The position numbers were made by a program, and so were the translations under genes. The notes below the pieces were generated by a model, which had not been told where the DNA came from, ran no database searches, and saw only the letters and a program-made list of their open reading frames with translations. 42,126 bases of DNA from Marinomonas flavescens (GTDB lineage: Bacteria; Pseudomonadota; Gammaproteobacteria; Pseudomonadales; Marinomonadaceae). The stretch lies in assembly GCF_004352835.1 (NCBI RefSeq), contig NZ_SJSB01000025.1:1-42126 (forward strand), in the 5' to 3' direction. This document shows, in pieces, positions 7,121 through 16,622 of the stretch (the stretch's first letter is position 1; the number at the start of each line of letters is the position of its first letter).

Positions 7121-8035
7121 CTAGAGAAAATCACCGTAACGCTGAAGATTAACCTCTTTGATGCGTTGCTCCATAAAATCCAAAAATACTTTCACACGCA
7201 CAGGGGTAAGGCGCCCTGGGGGTCTAACCGCCCAAATTTTTCTTTGTGGCCACACGGTAAAATCCGGCAAAACCTGCACTACCCTACCTTCTCTCAAGGC
7301 GGGACCCACATGCCACAACGCCGCCAAGCCAATACCAACGCCGGCTTCGACCAATTCGCCAATGGCATCACCCCAATTAATGCTCACTGGGCCGGATACC
7401 GCTACATCATGCAAATCACCTTGGCTGTCTTTAAATTGCCACACATTCGATCGCTCAAAAGGAATGCACGCATGCTGCGCTAAGCTCTCGACACTCTCCG
7501 GCTGCCCAGCTCGCGCAATGTATTCAGGCGAAGCGACCAATACCATCGGACTGTCATCTATGCTTCGAGCCAACAAACTAGAGGACTCTAGCTGACCGAT
7601 CCGAAACGCCACATCAAAACCTTGCTCGACAATATCAACGCGCTTATCGCTGAAATCAATGTCTAACTGCAACTTGGGATAAAGGCGTAACAACTCAGGC
7701 ACAAAAGGCACCACATACAAGCGACCAAACGATGCCGCGACGGCAATTCTTAATGTGCCTTGGACTTTTTCAGCGTCCCCTTTAAAGACATTACGGGTTT
7801 CTTCGATGTCATCTAAAATACGTTTTGCGTGCTCAATAAACACCTGACCATCGTGGGTTAAACTCACCGCCCGTGTCGTTCGATGAAACAGCTTAACGCC
7901 CAATTCTACCTCCAACGCCTGAATCCGCTGACTGGCATTGGTTGGCGATAAATCAAACTCGACGCCCGCTCGGCCAATGGCGCCTAAGGTGGCGACACGC
8001 ATAAACAACGCCACACTTTTTAAATCTAAATTCAT
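7121..8035 (-). CDS. LysR family transcriptional regulator
   Basis: The 304-residue protein has an N-terminal winged HTH (about 1-60, with LSPTNASQRIQALEVELG and LFHRTTR) and a periplasmic-binding-type effector domain (about 90-295), close to the CrgA/DmlR-like LysR subgroup. ATG 8035 is preferred over GTG 8038 because of the GGGGG ribosome site just upstream. The gene is divergent from the quinone-reductase-like gene at 8231, the standard arrangement for a LysR protein and its target. A TATCCC-N7-GGGATA dyad in the shared promoter region is a likely binding site. Confidence 0.85.
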   Translation of the reverse strand: MNLDLKSVALFMRVATLGAIGRAGVEFDLSPTNASQRIQALEVELGVKLFHRTTRAVSLTHDGQVFIEHAKRILDDIEETRNVFKGDAEKVQGTLRIAVAASFGRLYVVPFVPELLRLYPKLQLDIDFSDKRVDIVEQGFDVAFRIGQLESSSLLARSIDDSPMVLVASPEYIARAGQPESVESLAQHACIPFERSNVWQFKDSQGDLHDVAVSGPVSINWGDAIGELVEAGVGIGLAALWHVGPALREGRVVQVLPDFTVWPQRKIWAVRPPGRLTPVRVKVFLDFMEQRIKEVNLQRYGDFL

Positions 8036-8074
8036 CACGCCCCCAAGATTTCAACGTTTTATGTAAATCTATAC

Positions 8075-8093
8075 TATCCCAAAATACGGGATA
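8075..8093. promoter_or_regulatory. Dyad TATCCC-N7-GGGATA, LysR-type operator candidate
   Basis: A perfect 6-bp inverted repeat separated by 7 bp lies 40 bp upstream of the LysR start and about 140 bp upstream of the oxidoreductase start. Its size and location suit a LysR recognition site with autoregulation. The assignment rests on position and symmetry only. Confidence 0.45.
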
Positions 8094-8230
8094 ATTATTG
8101 TTGTTTTAGCCCGATGATCTATTAAAAAATTAATAATACTATAGATACCATTGAAACAGCAGGCAGAACGCACGCTAGGTTTCCCCCCTTTATCGTAAAT
8201 TATCAACGCTAAGCGAACAGGAGCATCAAG

Positions 8231-9244
8231 ATGAAAGCCATTGGATACCAAACACCTTCAAGTATTGATCTAGAAACCTCATTAGTCGACATCACACTAG
8301 ACAAGCCCAGCGCAACAGGAAAAGACTTGCTCGTTAAAATCCATGCCGTGTCCGTTAACCCAGCAGACACAAAAATACGCGCCATGGTTCCGCCACCAGC
8401 CGACAGCTGGGGCGTGTTAGGCTTTGACGCTTCTGGTGTTGTAGAAGCGGTTGGGCCTGATGTCAGTCACTTTAGCGTCGGTGATGAAGTATATTATTCT
8501 GGCTCAGTAGCTCGCCCTGGCACCAACAGTGAATTCCACCTTGTGGATGAGCGTATTGTGGGTAACAAACCATCTAGCTTGACTCACCCCGAAGCCGCCG
8601 CATTGCCACTGACAACCCTCACCGCTTGGGAAGCATTATTTGATCGTTTGGATGTTAACCGCCCAACCGTACAAGGCAGTAAACTTATTCTGATTATTGG
8701 TGGCGCAGGTGGTGTTGGTTCTATCGCCATTCAGTTACTTCGTGCTATGACGGATATGACGATTATTGCGACTGCATCGCGACCAGAAACTGAAGCCTGG
8801 GTCCGTGAACTTGGCGCTCACCATGTGATCAATCATCGTCAACCTCTTGCGCCACAAATAGAAGCATTAGGATTGGGCGCACCAGGATTTGTTTTTTCAA
8901 CCAATCAAACTCACAAACACTTGCCTGATATTGCTGAATTAATTGCCCCACAAGGACGCTTTAGTGTTACCGATGAACTGGAACCGTTTGAAAGCCGCCC
9001 TTTTGTCATGAAAGCCGTGTCCATCCACTTTGAGTTGATGTTCACCCGTGCCTTATTTGAAACAGCTGACATGGATGAGCAAGGCAAACTATTAAACCAG
9101 GTCGCTGCCCTAGTAGATGCGGGCAAAATCCGCACTACTTTGACGGAGATCGCAGGCAAAATAAACGCTCAAAACTTACGCAAGGTACACGCTCAGATTG
9201 AAACCGGTCAAGCACGTGGTAAGACGGTGTTAGCGGGCTTCTAA
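8231..9244 (+). CDS. Medium-chain alcohol dehydrogenase-like NAD(P)H:quinone reductase family protein
   Basis: The 337-residue protein has a GroES-like N-terminal domain (about 1-125) and a Rossmann domain (about 130-260) with the nucleotide-binding loop GGAGGVG at 157-163. I see no cysteines for a structural zinc, which places it with the zinc-independent quinone-oxidoreductase/enone-reductase branch despite the common 'zinc-binding ADH' label. Family members reduce quinones or alpha,beta-unsaturated carbonyls with NADPH. It is divergent from a LysR regulator and followed by a double-ABM-domain gene, which suggests an electrophile or quinone stress unit. Its ATG follows an ACAGGAGC ribosome site. 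Confidence 0.8.
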   Translation: MKAIGYQTPSSIDLETSLVDITLDKPSATGKDLLVKIHAVSVNPADTKIRAMVPPPADSWGVLGFDASGVVEAVGPDVSHFSVGDEVYYSGSVARPGTNSEFHLVDERIVGNKPSSLTHPEAAALPLTTLTAWEALFDRLDVNRPTVQGSKLILIIGGAGGVGSIAIQLLRAMTDMTIIATASRPETEAWVRELGAHHVINHRQPLAPQIEALGLGAPGFVFSTNQTHKHLPDIAELIAPQGRFSVTDELEPFESRPFVMKAVSIHFELMFTRALFETADMDEQGKLLNQVAALVDAGKIRTTLTEIAGKINAQNLRKVHAQIETGQARGKTVLAGF

Positions 9245-9305
9245 GCCCCTTTCTTCAAATCATATCTCGTTATTATTTCTCTTTATGACAGCAAGGAACA
9301 AGATC

Positions 9306-9932
9306 ATGGCTATCACTAAAATCATTAAATTCAACGTTAAACCCGATCATTCTGATGCATTTAAAAATGCCTTATTAGACAACAAAAAAGGCACAGAAAG
9401 CGAAGCCGGTTGTCTTGAAATGCGCCTTTATGTGGACAATACAAACCCTAATCTATTCTTTGTTTATGAGCGTTGGTTAGACGATGCGGCGTTCGCCTCT
9501 CACGCAACGCAAGTTTATACTCAGCGTATGCTGGCACTCTTTGACAGCGCCCTTGCAGAGCCTGCTGAGTTTATTGATTTAAGCGATACGCAACCTGCGC
9601 CTATTGCCCTAAAACCGGCCGATAAAGACGACCCTTTGTTTAACATTATCTTCATCTTTAAAATCAAAGCCGGTATGCAAGATCGTTTTGTTGCACAATT
9701 TAAAGAGCACATCACCCACACGCGCCAAGAAGATGGCAACTTGTTATTTGATTTGTATACCATAGATAACGACGATCAAACCTTGGTAGTGTACGAACAT
9801 TGGCGTAAAGAGTCCGACGTTTGGGACATTCACTTCCATCAGCCTTACGCCAAAATCACCGGCGCATTAATGGAAGAAGGTGTCATCGGTGACATGGAAC
9901 AGTATATGAACTTCGTCACTCAAATTGCATAA
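9306..9932 (+). CDS. Protein with two ABM (antibiotic biosynthesis monooxygenase-like) domains
   Basis: The 208-residue product carries two dimeric alpha-beta-barrel ABM domains (about 1-95 and 105-205), each with the typical pattern KAGMxDRF...LVVYEHW (second copy) or KPDHSDAF...FFVYERW (first copy). Small ABM proteins include quinol monooxygenases such as YgiN and stress-linked proteins; the fused pair is less common. The start is ATG 9306, because AAGGA lies just upstream; the frame itself opens at 9285. It lies about 60 bp after the quinone-reductase-like gene on the same strand, so joint expression and a quinone-related role are plausible. Confidence 0.75.
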   Translation: MAITKIIKFNVKPDHSDAFKNALLDNKKGTESEAGCLEMRLYVDNTNPNLFFVYERWLDDAAFASHATQVYTQRMLALFDSALAEPAEFIDLSDTQPAPIALKPADKDDPLFNIIFIFKIKAGMQDRFVAQFKEHITHTRQEDGNLLFDLYTIDNDDQTLVVYEHWRKESDVWDIHFHQPYAKITGALMEEGVIGDMEQYMNFVTQIA

Positions 9933-9976
9933 CGACGGCGCGGCCGAATGCGCTAAGCTGCCATTCGCTAAGCAAA

Positions 9977-10010
9977 AAAAGGGTGTGAACCTCTCAGGTC
10001 ACACCCTTTT
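9977..10010. terminator. Bidirectional rho-independent terminator
   Basis: A 12-bp stem (9977-9988 with 9999-10010) has A/T runs on both sides. It lies between the convergent ABM and diguanylate cyclase genes and can serve both. Confidence 0.85.
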
Positions 10011-10031
10011 TAATCGTCTTTCAATGACTCG

Positions 10032-11597
10032 TTATTTTCCCATTACGCAACGGTTACGGCCTTGTTTTTTGGCTTCGTAAAGCGCGTCATCTACTGACAA
10101 CAACACTTTTTTAACCGGTGTAGAATGATCCAACCATGACGCAACCCCAATCGATACAGTGATATGACCAACCACATCAAATACTTCTTCGGCAATCGCT
10201 GTTCTTAGGCGTTCTGCCACTAGTAAGGCATCGTCTTGCGAGGTTTCTTTGAGCAGTAAAACAAACTCCTCTCCGCCTGTTCTGGCCACCATATCTTGTT
10301 CTCGTGAGAAGCGGTTCATGATTTGGATTTGCTGCTTAAGCACTTCGTCACCCACATTATGGCCGAAGGTGTCATTCACTTTTTTGAAAAAATCAATATC
10401 TAAGGATAATAAAGAAAACGTTGTACCCTGTGCCGCCAACTCTTCAAGCCTCATTTGAAAACCACGGCGATTATTCGCGCCAGTAAGAGGGTCGGTATCT
10501 GCATCAAGTCTAAGTTGTCCTATTTGATTTTGCAGCAATTTAACCCCGCTTAATATCGCCTTTTTGAGGCTTAAACTCTCAACATACCAAGAGTTAATGT
10601 GCTCAATTTCGTCACTTACGGTAGGGCTATCGAGTGATTTGGCCTTGTCCGCAAGCTGTTTAAGAGGACGTGAAATTGCACGAGCAAACCACCATATAAA
10701 AAGAAAAACAATAATAGCCAGTGGTAATGTTTTTAAAATGACTTTTTCCATAATGCCTTTAAGAGGGAGCAAAGTAGATTGCAAAGGACTTTGAGTAATA
10801 ATAATCCAATCGGTGCTAGGAACAATGGCGTACCCGGCTAACATATCGATACCTTTACTATTTCGTAACGATATCCCACCTTCATTATTGGCGATAATTT
10901 CATCAATACCGTTATTATTCTGAATAAAGGTACCAATTCTGGATTTATCAGGATGATATAAAATTTCTTTTTGTTTATCTATTACATAAATATAAGAACC
11001 GTTTTTGTAATAATGTTCACCTAAAATTTGGCTCAAAATATTCGGCCTTCTAAGGTAAATGGTTCCCCCTAAAAAGCCTCGGTAATTATTCTGATCATCA
11101 ACAATAGGAGCAGAGATAAAAACCAATAAATTATTGATTGTAGAGAGATAAGGCTTACTAATAAGAGCTTTTCTCTTTTTGAGCGCCTCTAAACTGCCTA
11201 CTGATTTTAAACGTTTTCCAAGCAAATTAACTGTTTCTGGTGACACAGCTTGAGCCAATCCTGTCGAATCACTAATAACAACGGAGTTAAAACTGTTTGT
11301 TTGATATTTCAGTCGATTCGCAGCATGTTTCAGCACAGCGGTATTATCCATTTTATTACGAACTTCATTTGCGGCATAGGTTAACTGCTGACGCGATGCT
11401 GCGAGAAATACTTCTGTCGTGTCTGCCAATTTATTTGCATAAGCTCTATTTACTTCTATTGCCTGAGAGATGAGCTGTTCTTTTTGTACTTCATAGTTTG
11501 AATAGAAGCTGTTTAAAAAAGTAAGTATTGTGGCGGTGATGGCTAAAAATAAAATCAAACGATTTAATTTCAAAAAATTGCTTTTTAAAGTACTCAA
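10032..11597 (-). CDS. Membrane diguanylate cyclase with Cache sensor domain
   Basis: This inner-membrane protein makes cyclic di-GMP from GTP. It has an N-terminal membrane helix (about 15-35), a periplasmic double-Cache-like sensor (about 40-280), a second membrane helix (about 290-310), a HAMP-like linker and a C-terminal GGDEF domain. The active-site signature is GGEEF (441-445), preceded by an RxxD inhibitory site (REQD, 432-435), so both catalysis and product feedback are predicted. The longest frame starts at TTG 11636 without a ribosome site. TTG 11597 is preceded by AGGA at good spacing and is my choice, though uncertain. The ligand is unknown. Confidence 0.8.
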   Translation of the reverse strand: MSTLKSNFLKLNRLILFLAITATILTFLNSFYSNYEVQKEQLISQAIEVNRAYANKLADTTEVFLAASRQQLTYAANEVRNKMDNTAVLKHAANRLKYQTNSFNSVVISDSTGLAQAVSPETVNLLGKRLKSVGSLEALKKRKALISKPYLSTINNLLVFISAPIVDDQNNYRGFLGGTIYLRRPNILSQILGEHYYKNGSYIYVIDKQKEILYHPDKSRIGTFIQNNNGIDEIIANNEGGISLRNSKGIDMLAGYAIVPSTDWIIITQSPLQSTLLPLKGIMEKVILKTLPLAIIVFLFIWWFARAISRPLKQLADKAKSLDSPTVSDEIEHINSWYVESLSLKKAILSGVKLLQNQIGQLRLDADTDPLTGANNRRGFQMRLEELAAQGTTFSLLSLDIDFFKKVNDTFGHNVGDEVLKQQIQIMNRFSREQDMVARTGGEEFVLLLKETSQDDALLVAERLRTAIAEEVFDVVGHITVSIGVASWLDHSTPVKKVLLSVDDALYEAKKQGRNRCVMGK

Positions 11598-11817
11598 TCG
11601 CTTTTTCCTATTTTCTCTATGGCGGTGTGTGTTCAAAAATACCGCAAATATTCATCCATATCGCAATAAAATGACTCAATGAACGGCTTTATCGATCAAC
11701 GCTCACTAAAGGGCGAAATATATCATACCTCTATAGTGCATGTACCTCATAAGTTTTAACCACAATATGAACAAACCCTTCAAAAAACTTACAATTAATT
11801 ACATTGATAACACAATT

Positions 11818-11835
11818 GAAAATCATTATCATTAG
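11818..11835. promoter_or_regulatory. Fur box upstream of the iron ABC transporter operon
   Basis: GAAAATCATTATCATTAG matches three consecutive Fur hexamers (NAT(A/T)AT array). The right half is identical to the AATCATTATC end of the classical 19-bp box. It lies 38-55 bp before ATG 11873, consistent with iron repression of the operon. Confidence 0.75.
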
Positions 11836-11872
11836 CGAAACTGACAACAATTCTCAACAAGGTTATTCACTC

Positions 11873-13048
11873 ATGACTACACGAATCCCCTCTCGTTTTT
11901 TTCTCAACATAATAGTGTTAAATTTTTTAGCCCTTTTCTCTTACTCGGTACTAGCAGACACCTTCCCCGTTACTGTTAGAGATGTGGCAGGTCGCACTAT
12001 TACTATTGATAAACAGCCAGAAAAAATCGCATTATCAACAGGGCGTCTACTTCCATTACTTGAAATCATGTACCAAAAAGATGCGGTAAAACACCTAGTC
12101 GCTTGGCGAGATGATATGCGTGTCTCTGCACCAAGCATGTATGCTAGCTATATCAAAGACTATCCAGAGCTTAAAAACCTCCTAAAAATAGGTAAAATTA
12201 AATCCGGTGAGTTTGACGCTGAACGTTTTATCGACATGCAAAACAAGCCAGATTTATTTGTTGTCGATCTATCGAACATAAAATTAGCGGAAGACAAAGG
12301 TCTCATCGCAAAATTAGATAAAGCGGGCATTAAAGTATTGGCCGTAGATTTTCGTGAACATCCTATTAAAAATACACTACAGTCGATAACCAGCTTAGCA
12401 ACCGCTTTAGGTCGAAAAGAACAAGGTCAGCACTTTGCTGATTATTATCAACAACATATCAAAGCAATCACAAATACTGTTGCATCACTTCCTGAAGCAG
12501 AAAAACACAAAAAAGTATTCATTGAACGTGCTGCCGGCTATAACACATCCTGTTGTCGCACTTTCTCTGCAGGCAACATGGGTGCTTATATCCCTTTCTT
12601 AGGCGCTATCAATATTGCTGATAAACCTTTAAAAGGGGCTGTTTCTGGCCAAATGTCACCAGAGAGCGTCATTGTCGCGCAACCGAATGTATACATAATG
12701 CAGACGACTGGATGGATTGATAAAGAAGGAAATGCCACTGCGGGCATTCCATTGGGTTACGCTCCAATCAATAACGCCGCCATTAAAAAATCGACTCAAT
12801 CTTTAATGGACCGCCCATGGCTAAAAGCAGTAAATGCTTACCAGCATCATAATGTTTATTCGATTTACATGCCTTTTTATAACTCCCCTTATAATCTAGT
12901 CGCCATCGAATACTTTGCTAAATGGATTCATCCTGAAGAATTTAAAAACCTTGATCCAGAACGCACTTTTGAAGAAATGAACTCACGTTTCGGAAATCGC
13001 AAAGCAACAGGGATATTTGGTCAAAATAACACTGAGGCCATGAAATAA
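11873..13048 (+). CDS. ABC transporter periplasmic substrate-binding protein, iron/siderophore or heme type
   Basis: The mature protein is predicted to capture a ferric chelate in the periplasm and deliver it to the FecCD-type permease encoded next. The 391-residue precursor has a signal peptide ending about SVLA (residue 29), then TroA-type binding-protein lobes starting with the VRDVAGRTITIDKQPEKIAL pattern common to FepB/BtuF-like proteins. A longer frame opens at 11804, but a Fur box lies within that extension, and ATG 11873 follows an AAGG site. A CC pair (SCCRT) sits in the middle of the protein. The stop overlaps the permease start by 1 nt. The ligand cannot be told from the sequence. 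Confidence 0.85.
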   Translation: MTTRIPSRFFLNIIVLNFLALFSYSVLADTFPVTVRDVAGRTITIDKQPEKIALSTGRLLPLLEIMYQKDAVKHLVAWRDDMRVSAPSMYASYIKDYPELKNLLKIGKIKSGEFDAERFIDMQNKPDLFVVDLSNIKLAEDKGLIAKLDKAGIKVLAVDFREHPIKNTLQSITSLATALGRKEQGQHFADYYQQHIKAITNTVASLPEAEKHKKVFIERAAGYNTSCCRTFSAGNMGAYIPFLGAINIADKPLKGAVSGQMSPESVIVAQPNVYIMQTTGWIDKEGNATAGIPLGYAPINNAAIKKSTQSLMDRPWLKAVNAYQHHNVYSIYMPFYNSPYNLVAIEYFAKWIHPEEFKNLDPERTFEEMNSRFGNRKATGIFGQNNTEAMK

Positions 13049-14160
13049 TGAGTGATATGAGTTACGTTCCAAGCGCTTCAGAACATGCAGATGAGTTTAT
13101 AAAAAAGACACACGATGCTGAGCTTAGTCATGCTTTAACAAGGCATCACTTACGTATTAAGAGGAAAAAACTGGCTCTTTTCGGGTTTTTCCTCTTAAGC
13201 ATTATGGGTCTTATTGCCGACATTCTTATTGGTTCTCATGGCCTCACGTTAACTCAGGTACTTGGCGCTATTTTTCACCCCGCCTCTAGTGATATCGCCA
13301 GTCGAACCATTGTTTGGGACATTCGTATGCCGATGTCCCTTATGGCGCCCTTTGTCGGAGGCGCATTAGCCATTGCTGGCGCCCAGATGCAAACAACGTT
13401 AAACAACCCATTGGCTGATCCCTACACTTTTGGCGTCTCTGCAGCGGCAGGATTTGGCGCGTCACTTGTTATTACAAACATCGTTGCCATTCCTTTTATT
13501 CCTCAGCAATACCAAGTGGCAGCAATGGCATTTGTAATGTGCTTGTTAACCACTTTTATGATTGCTGGTATTTCTTCAATTAAGCGTATTTCTATTGAAG
13601 GTGTAATGTTGTTTGGGGTGGCTATCATGTTTGCTTACAACGGTATGTTGACCATGATGCAATACATTGCGACTGAAACTCAGCTGCAAACGTTAGTCTT
13701 TTGGCAAATGGGATCTCTTGACCGAGGAAGCTGGGACAAAATCATCATCCTCGCTATTTTGTTACCCATTGTGTTAGCCATAATGATGAAGGATGCGTGG
13801 AAACTTTCGTCGTTAAAAGTCGGTCTTGAGCGTGCTGAATCTATGGGAATAAACGTTAAACGCCTGCGTATTAAAACGCTGTTACTCGTGTCATTAATCA
13901 CCTCGCTGTCCGTCGCTTTTGTTGGGGCCATCGGCTTTGTCGGTTTAGTCGCTCCGCATATTGCTCGCATGGTTTTAGGGGAAGATCAGCGCTTTTTCTT
14001 ACCCGCTTCTTTTTTACTAGGCGCCGTATTACTTGAATTCGCTTCCATCGCCAGTAAATCGATTATGCCGGGTATCATATTGCCATTAACCGTTATGATG
14101 TCGATGGTGGGTATTCCATTCTTTATCTTCTTGATCATCAAAAAGGGCGGAAAATTCTGA
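13048..14160 (+). CDS. FecCD-type ABC transporter permease
   Basis: The 370-residue product has an N-terminal hydrophilic extension (about 1-45) and about ten membrane helices typical of BtuC/FecCD permeases. It includes the DIRMPMSLMAPFVGGALAIAG segment and the cytoplasmic coupling region GFVGLVAPHIARMVLGEDQR near the C-terminus. It forms the membrane channel for the ferric-chelate importer encoded with its neighbours. The start codon overlaps the upstream stop (TAATG) and the stop overlaps the ATPase start (TGATG), so translation is probably coupled. Confidence 0.9.
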   Translation: MSDMSYVPSASEHADEFIKKTHDAELSHALTRHHLRIKRKKLALFGFFLLSIMGLIADILIGSHGLTLTQVLGAIFHPASSDIASRTIVWDIRMPMSLMAPFVGGALAIAGAQMQTTLNNPLADPYTFGVSAAAGFGASLVITNIVAIPFIPQQYQVAAMAFVMCLLTTFMIAGISSIKRISIEGVMLFGVAIMFAYNGMLTMMQYIATETQLQTLVFWQMGSLDRGSWDKIIILAILLPIVLAIMMKDAWKLSSLKVGLERAESMGINVKRLRIKTLLLVSLITSLSVAFVGAIGFVGLVAPHIARMVLGEDQRFFLPASFLLGAVLLEFASIASKSIMPGIILPLTVMMSMVGIPFFIFLIIKKGGKF

Positions 14161-14906
14161 TGACACTAAAAATAAACAAACTTTGTGTCTCCTTTGGAAA
14201 AAACCTAATTTTAGACAATATGAGTATTCCAGACATTCACCCTGGGGAAATGGTGTCGCTCATCGGTAAAAATGGTGCAGGTAAATCGACCGTACTCAAG
14301 CAAATCACTAAACGTATACGCTTAGACCATAAATCGGTTCTACTAGCAGGTAAACCACTGGTACTTGATGACATCGGTTATCTGCCACAAGATCACCGTA
14401 TATCCGCTAACATCACCGTACTTGAACTGCTGATTACCACCATGCATATCGGTTCAAATTCACTGTTCACTAAAGCCAATAGCGCCGAGAAGGCACTCAC
14501 TTTATTGAAAAGTATTGGGATTATGGCTCTAGCAAATAAAGTCTGTACTGAATTATCCGGTGGTGAAAGCCAGATGGTTGGGCTGGCGCAAGCCGTGATA
14601 AACACGCCAAAAGTGCTCGTATTAGACGAACCCACCGCCGCCCTCGACATGCACAACCAGTTCAAGCTGCTAGAGTTCGTTAAATTCTACACAAAACACA
14701 ATAACGCCTGCGCCATCATGGTCATGCACGACCTAAACTTAGCCATTCAGTATTCTCACAAGGTGGCGGCCTTACACAACGGAAAACTGTTTGCCTACGG
14801 GGAACCAAGAAAAATCATTGATGAGCAGCTCATACAGGACATATTCAACGTCAACTCACAAATTATCCAATTGGATGACTACCCCATGATCGCCGCTCGC
14901 TTATAA
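14160..14906 (+). CDS. ABC transporter ATP-binding protein, FecE/BtuD type
   Basis: The 248-residue ATPase has Walker A GKNGAGKST (about 37-45), a Q-loop in YLPQD, the signature LSGGE, Walker B VLVLDEP and the switch histidine in MVMHDLN. It energises uptake through the preceding FecCD permease. Last gene of the Fur-box operon; a strong terminator follows at 14984. Confidence 0.9.
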   Translation: MTLKINKLCVSFGKNLILDNMSIPDIHPGEMVSLIGKNGAGKSTVLKQITKRIRLDHKSVLLAGKPLVLDDIGYLPQDHRISANITVLELLITTMHIGSNSLFTKANSAEKALTLLKSIGIMALANKVCTELSGGESQMVGLAQAVINTPKVLVLDEPTAALDMHNQFKLLEFVKFYTKHNNACAIMVMHDLNLAIQYSHKVAALHNGKLFAYGEPRKIIDEQLIQDIFNVNSQIIQLDDYPMIAARL

Positions 14907-14983
14907 AGAATTAATGCATTTACGCGTGATTTAGACTAATCGATAAAGCCTGCTCTACGACACAATGTATTATTGAAAAATAC

Positions 14984-15021
14984 AAAAAAGCCAATTAAGA
15001 ACCACCTTAATTGGCTTTTTT
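14984..15021. terminator. Bidirectional rho-independent terminator
   Basis: A perfect 16-bp stem (14984-14999 with 15006-15021) has A and T runs at its ends and a 6-nt loop. It lies between the convergent ABC ATPase and CstA-like genes. Confidence 0.9.
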
Positions 15022-15045
15022 GATTTTCTTTATTAAAACTCTTTT

Positions 15046-16536
15046 TTACAAGGTTTTAGGTTTCAAATTAAGTTTCTCTTCCTCAACCTGATCAAGTAAT
15101 GGATCACCTTTACCTTTGGATATTTTAATCACATAACCGGTAATAAAGAGCATTGCGACCACACCGATAATGGTCGATAACTGCATAGGTAAACCGAAAC
15201 CTAACGTACTGTTGTTTAAGATGAAAGTAATGCATACCGTCGTCATAAACATCGCAGGGATCGTCGTAATCCAATGCAACTTATTAAAGCGAAGCAAGTA
15301 CGCTGAAGCCGTCCACAACATCATTACGGCCGTCACTTGATTTGCAAAACCAAAATAGCGCCAAATAATACCAAAATTCACTTGCGTTAATATTGCCCCT
15401 ACGATGAACAAAGGCATCGCCATAAATAGACGGCTTTTAAGCGTTTTTTGTTCCATATTGAAGTATTCAGCTAAGATTAAGCGACTTGAACGGAACGCGG
15501 TATCACCAGAAGTAATCGGTAAAATGACAACGCCTAAAAAGGCGAGAACACCACCAAAGGTACCAAGTAAGCCAAACGATGAAGTATAAACCACATTGCC
15601 TGGACCACCATTTGATACGGCATCACCTAATGATCCCATAGTGCCAAAGAAGGACAAGGCAATGGCACACCATATTAACGCGATAACACCCTCACCTATC
15701 ATGGCGCCAAAAAACACAAAGCGTCCATTTTTTTCATTTTCCAAACAGCGAGCCATCAATGGTGATTGAGTCGCATGAAAACCAGAAATAGCACCACAAG
15801 CAATGGTGATGAATAGCGCTGGCCATAAAGGTAAATGATGTGGGTTCATATTAGTAAACATGTCACTAAATGAATAATTTGCTAACAGCGTATGATCACT
15901 AGAAAAACCAATAGCACCAATTAAACCAACAGACATGAAAATTAATAAGGCCCCAAAGAATGGGTATAGACGGCCAATAATTTTATCGATTGGGACAATT
16001 GTTGCTAGCACATAGTAAGCAAAAATAATGGCAACCATGGTGCCCATGGAGAGATTTACACTTGTTTTTTCATTGACTAAATGCGTGATCATACTAGCAG
16101 GAGCCGATACAAATACCACGCCAACAAGCAGTAGCAATACGATGGCGAACACATTCATAAAGTGTTTAGCGCCCTTACCTAAGTAGCGGCCAGTGATGGT
16201 TGGCACCGATGCGCCACCATTGCGTATTGAGAGCATACCTGAAAAATAATCGTGTACGGCCCCAGCAAAGATAGAACCCAGTACAATCCATAGCATGGCA
16301 GCCGGTCCGTAGAGCGCCCCCATGATAGGACCAAAAATGGGACCGACTCCAGCAATATTCAAAAGCTGCACTAGGTAAACTTTCTTATTCGACATTGGTA
16401 CGTAATCAACCCCATCTTGCTTAGAATAAGCTGGAGTGGTTCGATTTTCTTTAATACCAAAAACCTTCTCTACAAAGGCACCATAGATAAAATAGCCCGC
16501 CACTAGCGCGACGACACAAAACAGAAACATCATCAT
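15046..16536 (-). CDS. cstA: CstA family transporter (short form), likely pyruvate or peptide uptake
   Basis: This polytopic inner-membrane protein belongs to the carbon-starvation CstA family, which includes the E. coli pyruvate importers CstA and BtsT. Visible family segments are the N-terminal DGVDYVPMSNKKVYLVQLLNI, GPIFGPIMGALYGP and AGAVHDYFSGMLS. At 496 residues it is about 200 shorter than E. coli CstA/BtsT, the compact form known in many bacteria. The longest frame starts at TTG 16557, but its second-to-fourth codons contain an AGGA ribosome site, so ATG 16536 (MMMFLF) is the likely start. It lies downstream of a BtsSR-like system but behind a terminator, with two BtsR-like repeats in its own leader. 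Confidence 0.85.
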   Translation of the reverse strand: MMMFLFCVVALVAGYFIYGAFVEKVFGIKENRTTPAYSKQDGVDYVPMSNKKVYLVQLLNIAGVGPIFGPIMGALYGPAAMLWIVLGSIFAGAVHDYFSGMLSIRNGGASVPTITGRYLGKGAKHFMNVFAIVLLLLVGVVFVSAPASMITHLVNEKTSVNLSMGTMVAIIFAYYVLATIVPIDKIIGRLYPFFGALLIFMSVGLIGAIGFSSDHTLLANYSFSDMFTNMNPHHLPLWPALFITIACGAISGFHATQSPLMARCLENEKNGRFVFFGAMIGEGVIALIWCAIALSFFGTMGSLGDAVSNGGPGNVVYTSSFGLLGTFGGVLAFLGVVILPITSGDTAFRSSRLILAEYFNMEQKTLKSRLFMAMPLFIVGAILTQVNFGIIWRYFGFANQVTAVMMLWTASAYLLRFNKLHWITTIPAMFMTTVCITFILNNSTLGFGLPMQLSTIIGVVAMLFITGYVIKISKGKGDPLLDQVEEEKLNLKPKTL

Positions 16537-16622
16537 AATTATTTTTATCCTATTCAAGATAGTTTCATAAATTCCAGCGTTACAATAAATCCACGCAAGA
16601 CAATAATCATGTAACCTTTTCT

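Noticed and set aside
7158..7595. Plus-strand frames of 105 and 145 codons
   Set aside because: Fully inside and antisense to the well-supported LysR gene at 7121-8035; no ribosome site or family similarity.
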